A stretch of 64,000 nucleotides of DNA from Salirhabdus euzebyi (GTDB lineage Bacteria; Bacillota; Bacilli; Bacillales; Alkalibacillaceae). A model generated the notes under the pieces. The model had not been told where the DNA came from. It made no database searches and saw only the letters and a program-made list of their open reading frames with translations. Below, piece by piece: positions 54,012 through 63,146 of this stretch. Made by a program: the position numbers and the translations under genes. How positions within the stretch are numbered: the first letter of the stretch is position 1; every line of letters begins with the position of its first letter. The DNA lies in contig NZ_JACHGH010000004.1 in the NCBI RefSeq assembly GCF_014207435.1, positions 1 through 64,000 of the forward strand, written 5' to 3'.

Positions 54012-54656
54012 TTGAATTGGGAAGCATTTTTAGCTCCGTACCAACAAGCAGTTGATGAATTAAAAGTAAAGCTTAGAGGCATGAGATCACAATATGAATA
54101 TGAGTCTAGTCATTCTCCAATAGAATTTGTCACTGGTCGGGTAAAGCCGATATCGAGCATATTAGAAAAAGCAAGAAGAAAACAGATGCCTATGAATACA
54201 ATAGAGAAAGAAATGCAAGATATTGCTGGATTACGAGTAGTTTGTCAGTTTGTAGATGATATATATGCCGTAGGATCGATGTTGAAAAATCGAAATGACT
54301 TTACGGTAGTAGAAGAGAAGGATTACATAAGTGATAAAAAGGAAAGTGGATATCGTTCTTATCATATTATAATCGAATATCCAGTAGAGACTATCCACGG
54401 GGAAAAATTACTACTTGCTGAAATACAAATTCGTACATTGGCTATGAATTTTTGGGCAACGAATGAGCATTCCTTAAACTATAAATACAGTGGACAAATT
54501 CCTGTAAAAATACAAAGTAGATTGAAGAGAGCAGCCGAGGCAGCTTTTCGATTAGATGAAGAAATGTCTATTATTCGTAATGACATACAAGAAGCACAGC
54601 AAATATTTCGAAAAAAGCAGGAAAAAAATAAACATGGTAGGGATAATGGATTTTGA
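54012..54656 (+). CDS. yjbM: Small (p)ppGpp synthetase (YjbM/SasB/RelQ)
   Basis: 214 residues from a TTG start (MNWEAFLAPYQQAVDELK) behind GGGTGGG; the nearby ATG is in another frame. The RelA-SpoT synthetase core is visible: SPIEFVTGRVKPISSILEKARRK (as SPIEFVTGRVKPISS), DIAGLRVVCQFVDDIY, SGYRSYHIIIEYPVE, LAEIQIRTLAMNFWA and EHSLNYKY. No hydrolase domain. Makes the alarmone from GTP or GDP and ATP. Followed by nadK after 18 bases, as in B. subtilis (yjbM-nadF-yjbO). Confidence 0.93.
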   Translation: MNWEAFLAPYQQAVDELKVKLRGMRSQYEYESSHSPIEFVTGRVKPISSILEKARRKQMPMNTIEKEMQDIAGLRVVCQFVDDIYAVGSMLKNRNDFTVVEEKDYISDKKESGYRSYHIIIEYPVETIHGEKLLLAEIQIRTLAMNFWATNEHSLNYKYSGQIPVKIQSRLKRAAEAAFRLDEEMSIIRNDIQEAQQIFRKKQEKNKHGRDNGF

Positions 54657-54674
54657 TAAAGAGGGGAAGATAAA

Positions 54675-55478
54675 ATGAAATTCGCTATACAATGTAAAGG
54701 TGATAAGACCTCAAAGGAAATCCGCTCCAAGATAAAAAACTACTTAATTGAGTTTGAGCTTGAATACAATGAAAAAGAACCGGACTTAGTTATATCGGTG
54801 GGAGGGGATGGTACGCTTCTTGAAGCTTTTCATTCCTACGTGCACCGGTTAAAGGAAACGGCTTTCATTGGTGTCCATACAGGCCACTTAGGTTTTTATG
54901 CGGATTGGTTACCGAAAGAGTTGGAAAAGCTAATTATTGAAATTGCTCGAACACCGTTTCAAGTGGTGGAATATCCGTTATTAGAAATCATTATTCATCC
55001 GAACAAAGGAGAACGGGAAGACCGTTTTCTTGCATTAAATGAATGTTCCGTAAAAACGGCAGAAGGGTCCGTTGTTTTTGATGTAGATATTAAAGGGGAA
55101 CATTTTGAAACATTCCGAGGGGATGGATTATGTATTTCCACTCCATCAGGAAGTACGGCTTACAACAAAGCATTAGGCGGAGCCATTATTCATCCATCTA
55201 TTGAAGCAATTCAAATTACAGAAATGGCATCAATTAATAACCGAGTTTTCCGTACAGTAGGTTCACCGCTAATTTTACCAAAGCATCATACGTGTTTGTT
55301 AAAGCCACTAAATGATCGAAGCTTTTTAATTACTATTGATCATATTACGAAAACTTACCAAGATGTAAAAGCAATTGAGTGTCGTGTAGCAAAGGAAAAA
55401 GTGAAATTTGCACGGTTTAGACCATTTCCATTTTGGAAGAGAGTTCATGACTCGTTTATTACTGATGAACGTAGATAA
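54675..55478 (+). CDS. nadK: NAD kinase
   Basis: 267 residues. [11 protein letters not shown] is the catalytic and ATP-binding motif, with [15 protein letters not shown] and the second glycine-rich stretch [20 protein letters not shown] ([17 protein letters not shown] region) binding NAD. Phosphorylates NAD to NADP in the cytoplasm. Middle gene of the yjbM-nadK-yjbO operon; AAGAGGGGAAG precedes the ATG. B. subtilis calls it ppnKA or nadF. Confidence 0.95.
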   Translation: MKFAIQCKGDKTSKEIRSKIKNYLIEFELEYNEKEPDLVISVGGDGTLLEAFHSYVHRLKETAFIGVHTGHLGFYADWLPKELEKLIIEIARTPFQVVEYPLLEIIIHPNKGEREDRFLALNECSVKTAEGSVVFDVDIKGEHFETFRGDGLCISTPSGSTAYNKALGGAIIHPSIEAIQITEMASINNRVFRTVGSPLILPKHHTCLLKPLNDRSFLITIDHITKTYQDVKAIECRVAKEKVKFARFRPFPFWKRVHDSFITDERR

Positions 55479-55491
55479 AGTAGGTGACAGC

Positions 55492-56376
55492 ATGCATTGG
55501 ACAATAGAAAAAGAACAGGAAGGTATGCTCGTACGGGACTATTTAATTTCTGTACGAGCTTTTTCGCGCAGAATGTTAAAGGTCATTAAAGTTGAAGGGG
55601 CAATCTTACTAAACGAAGTACCTGTAACAGTACGAGCAAAAGTGCAAGTGGGAGACAAGTTAGAAATTACTTTCCCAGAAGAAAGGAAAGGGGAATGGTT
55701 AAAACCAGAGCCTGTGCCACTTGAAATTGTGTATGAAGATGAAGATGTTATTGTTTTGGACAAGCAGCCAGGTGTGCCAGTAATCCCTTCTAGGCAGCAC
55801 CACGGAGGTACAATAGCGAATGGCTTGATTCACTACTATGAAAAAAACAAATTAACCTTTACTGTACATATTGTAACACGACTGGATAGAGATACATCTG
55901 GATTGGTATTAATTGCTAAACACCGCTTTAGTCATTCGCTTTTATCTATTACTCAAAAAGAAGGGAATGTGAAGCGGTCTTACACTGCAGTTGTTACCGG
56001 AAAGCTTCTAGAAAAGACTAGCACAATTGATGAACCGATTGGTCGGAAACCGACTTCCATTATTGAAAGGGAAGTACGAGAGGATGGGCAACGAGCAGTA
56101 ACTCATTACAACGTAGAGCAAGAGAATGAACAGTTTTCAGTAGTGAAGGTGTTGTTAGAAACAGGCAGGACACATCAAATTAGAGTTCATTTTTCATACT
56201 TAGGACACCCACTTCTTGGGGATGATCTTTATGGTGGGTCATTGGATCGGATTACGAGACAAGCCCTACATTGTCACAAGCTTTCTTTTTTACATCCTTT
56301 TAAAGAGGAATGGATTCATTTACAATCCGAAATTCCACGCGATATTGAATTACTTATTAATTCCTACTCAGATTAA
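55492..56376 (+). CDS. yjbO: RluD-family pseudouridine synthase (YjbO)
   Basis: 294 residues from the ATG after AGGTGACAGC. An N-terminal S4-like RNA-binding part (about 10-75: VRDYLISVRAFSRRMLKVIK) and a PseudoU_synth_2 domain: VIVLDKQPGVPV, the catalytic Asp in VTRLDRDTSGLVLIAK, VTGKL, and LLETGRTHQIRVHFSYLGHPLLGD. Likely modifies rRNA or tRNA uridines; the target is unknown. Ends in the bidirectional hairpin shared with prpE. Confidence 0.92.
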   Translation: MHWTIEKEQEGMLVRDYLISVRAFSRRMLKVIKVEGAILLNEVPVTVRAKVQVGDKLEITFPEERKGEWLKPEPVPLEIVYEDEDVIVLDKQPGVPVIPSRQHHGGTIANGLIHYYEKNKLTFTVHIVTRLDRDTSGLVLIAKHRFSHSLLSITQKEGNVKRSYTAVVTGKLLEKTSTIDEPIGRKPTSIIEREVREDGQRAVTHYNVEQENEQFSVVKVLLETGRTHQIRVHFSYLGHPLLGDDLYGGSLDRITRQALHCHKLSFLHPFKEEWIHLQSEIPRDIELLINSYSD

Positions 56377-56396
56377 ACGTGCTTAATCTGAGTAGG
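56363..56396. terminator. Bidirectional terminator between yjbO and prpE
   Basis: A perfect 14-bp stem (CCTACTCAGATTAA / TTAATCTGAGTAGG) with a six-base loop that overlaps both convergent stop codons. Short T tracts follow. Confidence 0.78.
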
Positions 56397-57126
56397 TTCG
56401 AAATTTTTCTTCCTTATATGGTTGCTTGGAAGGAACAGAAATTATTTTCTCTTCAGGTAGACGAAATGCTGTTAACGCCCCTCCAAAAACACAGCCTGTA
56501 TCAATATTTACTGTTTTGTTTATGAAACGAGGCTCTCTTATTGGGGTATGCCCGTAAACAATCCATTTATCACCTTTATAATGCTTTGCCCAATCTTTTC
56601 TCTCAGGCATACCTTTTTCATCTGTTTTTCCAGTTATATCGCCATAAAATACAAAAGTTTCTACCTTTTTATCCTTTCTTCCAATCATATCCTCTTTTAT
56701 TCCTGCATGAGCAACGACAGTATTTACTTCTTTTAGTTCTTCATAAAGGTTTGCTTGCTCATACAAGGACATGAATTTTCTTTTTACCTCTTCCTTTTCT
56801 TCTCTAGGTAGAGCTTCATATTCTGCAACAGTTGTTTCTAAACCATGTTGTGCTTTTACTGGGTTCCCCTTTAAGAATCGGTAAAGCTTATTACAATGGT
56901 TTCCAGGTACGTACTTTCCTTTTTGGTATTCCATTACTAAATCGTAAACGAAATGAACGGTTCTAATAGAAGCAGGTCCTCTATCTGTTAAATCTCCAAC
57001 AAAAACTGGTATTCTTTGTTCAGGGTGAACAGGCATTTGTCCTTCCCATCTATAACCTAGTGCATCAAATAAATCCTGTAGTTCGTGTAAACATCCGTGT
57101 ATATCGCCAATAATGTCATATTTCAT
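56383..57126 (-). CDS. prpE: Bis(5'-nucleosyl)-tetraphosphatase PrpE
   Basis: 247 residues, PP2A-like metallophosphatase. Motifs: [35 protein letters not shown] and the later VVAHAGI and VYGHTP. In B. subtilis PrpE cleaves asymmetric Ap4A and can dephosphorylate phosphotyrosine; it also affects germination. The ATG follows AGGAGGGTTATAGAAA. Position after yjbO matches B. subtilis. Confidence 0.94.
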   Translation of the reverse strand: MKYDIIGDIHGCLHELQDLFDALGYRWEGQMPVHPEQRIPVFVGDLTDRGPASIRTVHFVYDLVMEYQKGKYVPGNHCNKLYRFLKGNPVKAQHGLETTVAEYEALPREEKEEVKRKFMSLYEQANLYEELKEVNTVVAHAGIKEDMIGRKDKKVETFVFYGDITGKTDEKGMPERKDWAKHYKGDKWIVYGHTPIREPRFINKTVNIDTGCVFGGALTAFRLPEEKIISVPSKQPYKEEKFRTYSD

Positions 57127-57222
57127 TTTCTATAACCCTCCTATGTACCTTTTCCATAAGAATTTGATAAAAAAGTTACGTATTTCGTTTAACATTTAAA
57201 AGAAGTCCTATGCACGAAAAGA

Positions 57223-57260
57223 AAAGAGTGGAAAAGCTGTCTATATCTTTTCCACTCTTT
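57223..57260 (-). terminator. Terminator of the rodA-like gene
   Basis: A perfect 14-bp stem (AAAGAGTGGAAAAG / CTTTTCCACTCTTT) with a ten-base loop, seven bases after the stop. Confidence 0.85.
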
Positions 57261-57266
57261 CTGTGT

Positions 57267-58445
57267 TTAATCATCAAACATATATGTTCTTGTTCGGGAT
57301 TTAACATTTAAAACAAGTCCTATCATCATCATATAAGCAATAAGTGAACTACCTCCCGAACTTATAAAAGGAAGTGGTAAGCCAGTAATTGGTAGTAGTT
57401 TAATGGACATGCCAATGTTTTGGATAACTTGGTACGTAATCATTCCTACAACACCTGTACATAGGTAGCTACCAAATGGGTCCTTACAAGCAAGGGCTGT
57501 ATGAATAATACGATAAATTAATAAAAAGAACAACGTGACAACAAAGCTAGCACCTAAAAACCCGGCCTGTTCAGCTATAACGGTAAAAATCATATCAGAA
57601 TGACGCTCAGGTATGTTATAAACTTCAATATTCATTAATCCTTTACCTAACAATTGACCAGATCCTATTGCTAGAAGGGCTTTGTTAATTTGATAACCAG
57701 ATTGATCGGCATTTTGGTTTGGATCAAAAAATGCTTCAAATCGTTCAAACACGTGGGCAAATATGGTGTCCTTTAAAACCGTGTTTACTAATTCCGGGAA
57801 AAGAAGATAAAGTCCAGCTATCATTCCAAGCAGAGCAGCCACTAAGGCACCTATAAGCAAAAGAATTCTCCATCGAATTCCCGAAACTAAGACTAAAAAA
57901 CCTACAATAGATGCAAATACGACTGCTGAACCTAGGTCAGGCTGCATGGCAACAAGTCCAATTGGTGGTATGGAAATAAGCGTTATCTTTAACAGTAACC
58001 AAATATCATCTAAAAATCTTGGTTCTTTTCTTTTTTCATTATGAGAAGTAATAACGTGAGCTAATATGATAATAAGAAATACCTTCATAAATTCAGCTGG
58101 TTGAATCGTTCCAAAGGGAGTTTGATACCAGCCTCTTGCCCCGTTCAGCTCTAAAGCAATGGTTTCCGGTAACACATAAAGTCCTGCTAAAGACAATACA
58201 CCAACACCATATAAAAACCAAGCAACTTTACGAAGACGATCGTAATCTAAAATCATCATAACAACTATCGTAAATGCTCCTAGTATATACCAGACTATTT
58301 GCCTTAAATAAAATTTTGTTTCCATTAATTTCGCAGGTAAAAAGTCTTGTAATGTATAAAGTGACAAACAGCTAACAACGCCTAAAAGTAGGACGATAAA
58401 TAACAAAAAATAATCTATATTATAACGGGTATTATCTCTAGACAT
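57267..58445 (-). CDS. FtsW/RodA/SpoVE family (SEDS) protein, RodA-like
   Basis: 392 residues from the ATG after AAGGGG; 13 in-frame residues upstream lack a site. About ten membrane helices. SEDS motifs: NGARGWYQTPFGTIQPAEFMK, AMQPDLGSAVVF, the SGYQINKALLAIGSGQLLGKG loop and the C-terminal GLPLPFISSGGSSLIAYM. SEDS proteins polymerise lipid II into glycan strands, with the catalytic Asp in the QPDLG region. The longer NIEVYNIPERHSDMIFTVIAEQAG is RodA-like. In the genes around prpE of B. subtilis I recall no rodA, so this is a local difference. Confidence 0.9.
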   Translation of the reverse strand: MSRDNTRYNIDYFLLFIVLLLGVVSCLSLYTLQDFLPAKLMETKFYLRQIVWYILGAFTIVVMMILDYDRLRKVAWFLYGVGVLSLAGLYVLPETIALELNGARGWYQTPFGTIQPAEFMKVFLIIILAHVITSHNEKRKEPRFLDDIWLLLKITLISIPPIGLVAMQPDLGSAVVFASIVGFLVLVSGIRWRILLLIGALVAALLGMIAGLYLLFPELVNTVLKDTIFAHVFERFEAFFDPNQNADQSGYQINKALLAIGSGQLLGKGLMNIEVYNIPERHSDMIFTVIAEQAGFLGASFVVTLFFLLIYRIIHTALACKDPFGSYLCTGVVGMITYQVIQNIGMSIKLLPITGLPLPFISSGGSSLIAYMMMIGLVLNVKSRTRTYMFDD

Positions 58446-58615
58446 TATATACCCCTTTCTACTTATGATCGCAAAATATGACATTTGTTGATAAAATAAT
58501 ACTATTCATATACTTTATATTGTTCATGAAAAAAATGCGTACGTCAATTGAAATTATTGCATTTGAAATATATAGAAAATAAACAATTTGAAGTGAAAGA
58601 AGGGGAGGTTTTTGG

Positions 58616-58644
58616 TTGACAATTACAAAAATGCCCTTTACTAT
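58616..58644 (+). promoter_or_regulatory. Strong sigma-A promoter of mgtE
   Basis: Perfect -35 TTGACA, 17 bases, TACTAT. The leader from about 58651 to the ATG is about 70 nt, too short for a magnesium-sensing M-box. Confidence 0.8.
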
Positions 58645-58721
58645 GTAACGGTTAAATTCGTTTGAAACCCTACAAAATATTTTGAAAAAGAGAAATAAAT
58701 CGGATGGGGAGTGATCAATCT

Positions 58722-60089
58722 ATGGATAGAACACACGAACAAGAAGAAATAGTACAAATGTGGGAACGAATGGAAACCGCTATACAACTGGGGAAGATTG
58801 ATCAGTTCCGTGCAGAGTTTTTAGAGCTACATCCTTATGATCAGGCAACCTTTTTTAAGGAACAAGCAAAAGAAATTCGTTTAAAAATATATACGTATCT
58901 TTCACCAGAAGAAATGGCAGAAATTATTGAAAATATAGGTGTAGACGAGCTTGATCCTATTTTGACAGAAATGGAACCGCGTTTTGCCTCCCAGATATTG
59001 GGTGAAATGTCTACGGACGATGCAGTAGATGTTTTAAATACAATGGATCAGAATGAAGTGGCTAGCTTTCTAACGATTATGGATAAGGATGCAGCTAGTG
59101 AAATAAAAGATCTCTTACATTATGAGGAAAAAACTGCTGGTAGTATCATGACCACTGAATTTGTCGTGGTTAATACTGGTATGACAGTCCGGGACGCAAT
59201 GGTACATTTACGGAAAGAGGCCCCTGATGCCGAGACAATTTATTATGTGTATGTAGTAAACCAAGAAAAACATCTAGTTGGGGTTATATCTTTACGTGAC
59301 TTAATTATATCAGAAGAGGATTGGTTCATATCTGATATTATGAGTGATCGAATAGTTTCTGTTCCAGTTGGGGAAAACCAAGAAGATGTCGCAAAAATGG
59401 TTCGTGATTATGACTTTCTCGCTTTACCAGTTGTCGATTTTCAAAATCATTTATTAGGTATTATAACAGTGGATGACATAATGGATGTTATGGAAGAAGA
59501 AGCAAGTGAGGATTACTCCAAGTTTGCAGCAGTAGCAGATATGGAAAAGGACTTGAATGCTTTTTCAGCTGCTAAGAAACGCCTGCCCTGGCTTATTATT
59601 TTGTTATTTTTGGGTATGTTAACAGCAAGTCTAATTGGAAGATTTGAAGATACTATTAACCAAGTGGCTTTACTCGCAGTTTTTATACCGTTAATTGCTG
59701 GAATGGCCGGAAACACAGGTACACAATCACTTGCCATAGCTGTTCGTGGAATAGCTACTGGTGAAATTGAAAAAGAAGGTAAGGTTAAACTGCTCATCCG
59801 AGAAGCAGGTACAGGACTTATTACTGGAACTTGCTGCGGGTTTTTGATTACAATCATTATATATTTATGGAAAGGTCATTTTTTTCTAGGTTTGTTAGTA
59901 GGAATTTCCATCATGTTTACTTTAATTGTGGCAACCGTCGCAGGCGCTATCATTCCATTATTGATGCACAAAATGAAAGTAGATCCTGCTGTTGCTAGTG
60001 GACCATTTATTACGACTATTAATGACTTAATATCTGTTCTAATATATTTTGGAATGGCTACAATCTTTATGGAACTATTACTTCATTAA
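58722..60089 (+). CDS. mgtE: Magnesium transporter MgtE
   Basis: 455 residues from the ATG behind GGGGAGTG (an ATG six codons earlier precedes that site). Domains in order: a helical MgtE N domain (about 20-125, LSPEEMAEIIENIGVDELDP), two CBS domains (about 135-255, with IMTTEFVVVNTGMTVRDAM and DYDFLALPVVDF), a plug helix, and five membrane helices with the pore motif AGMAGNTGTQSLAIAVRG. The cytosolic part senses magnesium and gates the channel. Followed after 19 bases by yjbQ. Confidence 0.95.
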   Translation: MDRTHEQEEIVQMWERMETAIQLGKIDQFRAEFLELHPYDQATFFKEQAKEIRLKIYTYLSPEEMAEIIENIGVDELDPILTEMEPRFASQILGEMSTDDAVDVLNTMDQNEVASFLTIMDKDAASEIKDLLHYEEKTAGSIMTTEFVVVNTGMTVRDAMVHLRKEAPDAETIYYVYVVNQEKHLVGVISLRDLIISEEDWFISDIMSDRIVSVPVGENQEDVAKMVRDYDFLALPVVDFQNHLLGIITVDDIMDVMEEEASEDYSKFAAVADMEKDLNAFSAAKKRLPWLIILLFLGMLTASLIGRFEDTINQVALLAVFIPLIAGMAGNTGTQSLAIAVRGIATGEIEKEGKVKLLIREAGTGLITGTCCGFLITIIIYLWKGHFFLGLLVGISIMFTLIVATVAGAIIPLLMHKMKVDPAVASGPFITTINDLISVLIYFGMATIFMELLLH

Positions 60090-60108
60090 ATGAGGAGGGG
60101 GAAATTTC

Positions 60109-61986
60109 TTGGATCATGGTACTTCCGTTACATCACTAGTTATTGTCGTCATTGCAGCATTCTTAACTCCTATTTTATTACATCGCTTCAAGTTAAAGCT
60201 TATCCCTGTTGTAGTAGCAGAAATCATCATTGGTTTGATCATTGGTAAAAGTGGATTTGATTTAGTTCATGAAGATATGTGGTTAGAGACACTATCGACT
60301 TTAGGCTTTATTTTCTTAATGTTTTTAAGTGGTTTGGAAATAGATTTTTCACTATTTGCGAAAAGTAAGCAAAAGAAAAAATTACAAAAAGAAGCAGACA
60401 CATCAGTCTCACAAGAACCTAGTCCTGTTTATGTTGCGACCATTGTATTTCTCGGAATATTTGTCGTATCACTAGGTTTATCTTACTTGTTCGCTGTTAT
60501 AGGATTTGTTGATAATGTCTTTTTAATGACGTTGATCATTTCCACTATATCATTAGGTGTAGTTGTCCCAACATTAAAAGACGCAAACCTCATGAAGACA
60601 AATATTGGGCAAACAATATTGCTTATTGCGGTTATAGCTGACTTGGTTACGATGATACTATTAGCTGTGTTTGTTTCGTTATATGCAGGGGACCAAAGTG
60701 GCAGTATGTGGCTCTTGCTACTCCTATTTGCTGCAGGACTTTTATTCTATTTATTAGGAAAACAGTTCCGTCGACTATCGTTTCTTGAAACCCTTACTAA
60801 AGGGACAATCCAAATTGATACAAGGGCTGTTTTTGCCTTAATTATAGTATTAGTTGGTATTTCAGAAACCGTTGGTGCTGAAAATATTTTAGGTGCCTTT
60901 TTAGCTGGGGTTTTAGTGTCTCTCTTGTCTCCAAATCAGGACATGGTACACAAATTGGATAGTTTTGGCTATGGATTTTTGATTCCTATTTTCTTTGTAA
61001 TGGAAGGAGCTAAACTAGATTTATGGTCATTATTATCTGATCCTAAAATGTTACTACTCATTCCATTGTTATTAGTAGCACTTTATATTTCAAAGCTTGT
61101 CCCTATTGTGATGATGAGAAAGTGGTATGATTGGAGAACAGTAATTAGCTCAGGTATCATTTTAACTTCAACACTATCATTAGTTATCGCAGCTGCAAAA
61201 ATTGCTGAACGTATGGAGATTATTAGTGCAGAAATGTCCGGTACTTTAATATTAGTTGCAGTGATATCCTGTCTAATCAATCCAATTGTATTTAATAAAA
61301 TGTTTAGACGAAAAGAAGAAACAAATAATAAACAAATCGTTTCATTTATTGGGTCAAACAGAATGACCTTACCAGTTGTTAGAGAACTTGATCAGAATTT
61401 ATATGAAACGCACTTATATCATACTAAAGTAGACAAGATTGATGAGAATGTCTCCAGGTCTCTCTTTGATATTGCAGAGGTTGATAAGTATGATATTAAG
61501 AAATTAGAAGAACTTGGTGTATTTGACGTTGATATACTTGTTACTAGTACTGGTGACGAGGAAAAGAATGCTGAAATTGCTAAGTATGCAAAGGAAAAAG
61601 GTGTAGATCGAGTAATTGCTCGGATTGAAACACCTGATGTAGATAAAGAGTTAAAATCTCTTAATATTGAAGTGTTCTCCGTACTTTTATCTACAAAGGC
61701 ATTATTAAAGGCAATGATTGTTGCTCCAAGCGTTGTTAATATCATTACAACCCAGGATAATCAGCTCTCTCAAATTAACATGAACAATTCTGTATATGAT
61801 GGGGTAATGCTTAGAAACTTCCCATTCACAGGGGATGTCATCATGGTTCGTGTATTCCGTGGGAAAGATTCAATCGTACCTCATGGGGATACCGAATTAA
61901 AAGTAGGAGACCGGTTAATTGTTACTGGTTCAAAAGAGTATGTATCGGAACTGCGAGATTTACTTGAATTCTGTGATTGGTGTTAG
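60109..61986 (+). CDS. yjbQ: CPA2-type cation/proton antiporter with TrkA domains (YjbQ)
   Basis: 625 residues from a TTG start behind GAGGAGGGGG. An antiporter domain of about 12 helices (1-385; the FLMFLSGLEIDF and AENILGAFLAGVLVSLL segments are typical of KefB-like proteins), then a TrkA-N domain (about 400-520, IVSFIGSNRMTLPVV) whose nucleotide loop lacks the full GxGxxG, and a TrkA-C domain (about 540-625). Probably exports potassium or sodium in exchange for protons. Probably cotranscribed with mgtE. Confidence 0.92.
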   Translation: MDHGTSVTSLVIVVIAAFLTPILLHRFKLKLIPVVVAEIIIGLIIGKSGFDLVHEDMWLETLSTLGFIFLMFLSGLEIDFSLFAKSKQKKKLQKEADTSVSQEPSPVYVATIVFLGIFVVSLGLSYLFAVIGFVDNVFLMTLIISTISLGVVVPTLKDANLMKTNIGQTILLIAVIADLVTMILLAVFVSLYAGDQSGSMWLLLLLFAAGLLFYLLGKQFRRLSFLETLTKGTIQIDTRAVFALIIVLVGISETVGAENILGAFLAGVLVSLLSPNQDMVHKLDSFGYGFLIPIFFVMEGAKLDLWSLLSDPKMLLLIPLLLVALYISKLVPIVMMRKWYDWRTVISSGIILTSTLSLVIAAAKIAERMEIISAEMSGTLILVAVISCLINPIVFNKMFRRKEETNNKQIVSFIGSNRMTLPVVRELDQNLYETHLYHTKVDKIDENVSRSLFDIAEVDKYDIKKLEELGVFDVDILVTSTGDEEKNAEIAKYAKEKGVDRVIARIETPDVDKELKSLNIEVFSVLLSTKALLKAMIVAPSVVNIITTQDNQLSQINMNNSVYDGVMLRNFPFTGDVIMVRVFRGKDSIVPHGDTELKVGDRLIVTGSKEYVSELRDLLEFCDWC

Positions 61987-61995
61987 AAAAAATAC

Positions 61996-62033
61996 AAAGG
62001 GTGTAGCTATGCTGCTGTGTAGCTACACCCTTT
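61996..62033 (+). terminator. Terminator of mgtE-yjbQ
   Basis: A perfect 14-bp stem (AAAGGGTGTAGCTA / TAGCTACACCCTTT) followed by TTTATC. Confidence 0.92.
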
Positions 62034-62113
62034 TATCTTTGCACATTACTACGGTGCTTGAACAAGGCACTACAGAGATAATTCTACTAAGAAATAAAAA
62101 TATGAATCGTAAT

Positions 62114-62158
62114 AGCTTATCCTTTAACATTGTAAAATAGTGGAAGGATAAGCTTTTT
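62114..62158 (+). terminator. Second terminator 80 bases downstream
   Basis: AGCTTATCCTT / AAGGATAAGCT perfect 11-bp stem with a 19-base loop and TTTTT. It lies after the yjbQ terminator with no gene in between, so it either backs up the first or ends a small transcript from 62034-62113. Confidence 0.8.
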
Positions 62159-62178
62159 ACAATTATTTAAGAAAATAT

Positions 62179-62222
62179 TTGAGATTTTGTTCAATATTGT
62201 TTAAAATAGTATCAGGTACTAA
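62179..62222 (+). promoter_or_regulatory. fabI promoter with FapR operator
   Basis: TTGAGA, 17 bases, TAAAAT form the promoter; directly after it ATAGTATCAGGTACTAA (62206-62222) matches the FapR consensus TTAGTACCNGRTACTAA at all but two positions and spans the expected transcription start. Confidence 0.8.
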
Positions 62223-62274
62223 TAACAAATACTAATATCTTAGTATAGAACGTTATTATATAGGAGGTTTCCCG

Positions 62275-63048
62275 ATGAACTTTTCATTAGAAGGACGTAC
62301 ATACGTGATAATGGGTGTAGCCAATAAACGAAGCATTGCTTGGGGAATTGCTCAATCACTTAATAGTGCTGGAGCACGTTTAGTATTTACTTATGCTTCT
62401 GAGCGTTTCGAGAAGTCAGTTCGCGATTTGGCTGCAACATTAGAAGGTCCTGAATCTTTATTTTACGAATGTGACGTTACGGACGATGCAGCAATCGAAA
62501 AGACATTTAGTACGATGAAAGAAGATATTGGCGTTGTTCATGGTTTAGCTCACTGTATTGCTTTTGCAAAAAGAGAGGAATTACAAGGTGAGTTCGTGGA
62601 TACGAGTCGTGATGGATTTTTGTTAGCGCAAAATATTAGCGCATTCTCATTAGCAGCTGTATCGAAAGCAGTTAAGCCTCTAATGACAGAGGGAGGTAGT
62701 ATCTTAACGTTAACGTATCTTGGTGGTGAGCGAGTTGTTGAGAACTACAACGTAATGGGTGTTGCCAAAGCAAGTCTCGATGCGACGATGCGCTATTTAG
62801 CTAACGATCTTGGGAAATATGGTATTCGTGTAAATGCTATCTCGGCTGGTCCAATTAGAACGCTTTCGGCAAAAGGAGTAGGCGACTTTAATTCTATTTT
62901 AAAAGTAATTGAAGAAAAGTCTCCATTACGTAGACCGGTTACCCAAGAGGAAGTAGGGGATACTGCCTATTTCCTTATGAGTGATCTATCCCGAGGTATA
63001 ACAGGGGAAATCATACATGTTGATTCTGGATTCAGTATTTTAGCTTAA
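62275..63048 (+). CDS. fabI: Enoyl-ACP reductase FabI
   Basis: 257 residues, a short-chain dehydrogenase of the FabI type. NAD-binding region IMGVANKRSIAWGIAQ, the catalytic Tyr and Lys in YNVMGVAKASL (YxxxxxxK) and the earlier Tyr in LTYLGGERVV (the residue contacted by triclosan-type inhibitors). Reduces trans-2-enoyl-ACP in the last step of each fatty acid elongation cycle. GGAGG lies before the ATG. Monocistronic, ending in a clear terminator; cotO follows as in B. subtilis. Confidence 0.97.
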   Translation: MNFSLEGRTYVIMGVANKRSIAWGIAQSLNSAGARLVFTYASERFEKSVRDLAATLEGPESLFYECDVTDDAAIEKTFSTMKEDIGVVHGLAHCIAFAKREELQGEFVDTSRDGFLLAQNISAFSLAAVSKAVKPLMTEGGSILTLTYLGGERVVENYNVMGVAKASLDATMRYLANDLGKYGIRVNAISAGPIRTLSAKGVGDFNSILKVIEEKSPLRRPVTQEEVGDTAYFLMSDLSRGITGEIIHVDSGFSILA

Positions 63049-63083
63049 TAATTATTGTTACCCCCATTTTTAAAATATACAGT

Positions 63084-63116
63084 AAAAAATCCTGTCCTAG
63101 ATGACAGGATTTTTTC
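63084..63116 (+). terminator. Terminator of fabI
   Basis: AAAAATCCTGTC / GACAGGATTTTT stem with a short loop and T-rich tail, about 40 bases after the stop. Confidence 0.92.
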
Positions 63117-63146
63117 TTTTGACGATTTTCTAATATGTTGTTTTTA

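Noticed and set aside
58485-58721. Magnesium M-box riboswitch ahead of mgtE
   Set aside because: The promoter at 58616-58644 leaves a leader of only about 70 nt, too short for an M-box, and no terminator precedes mgtE.
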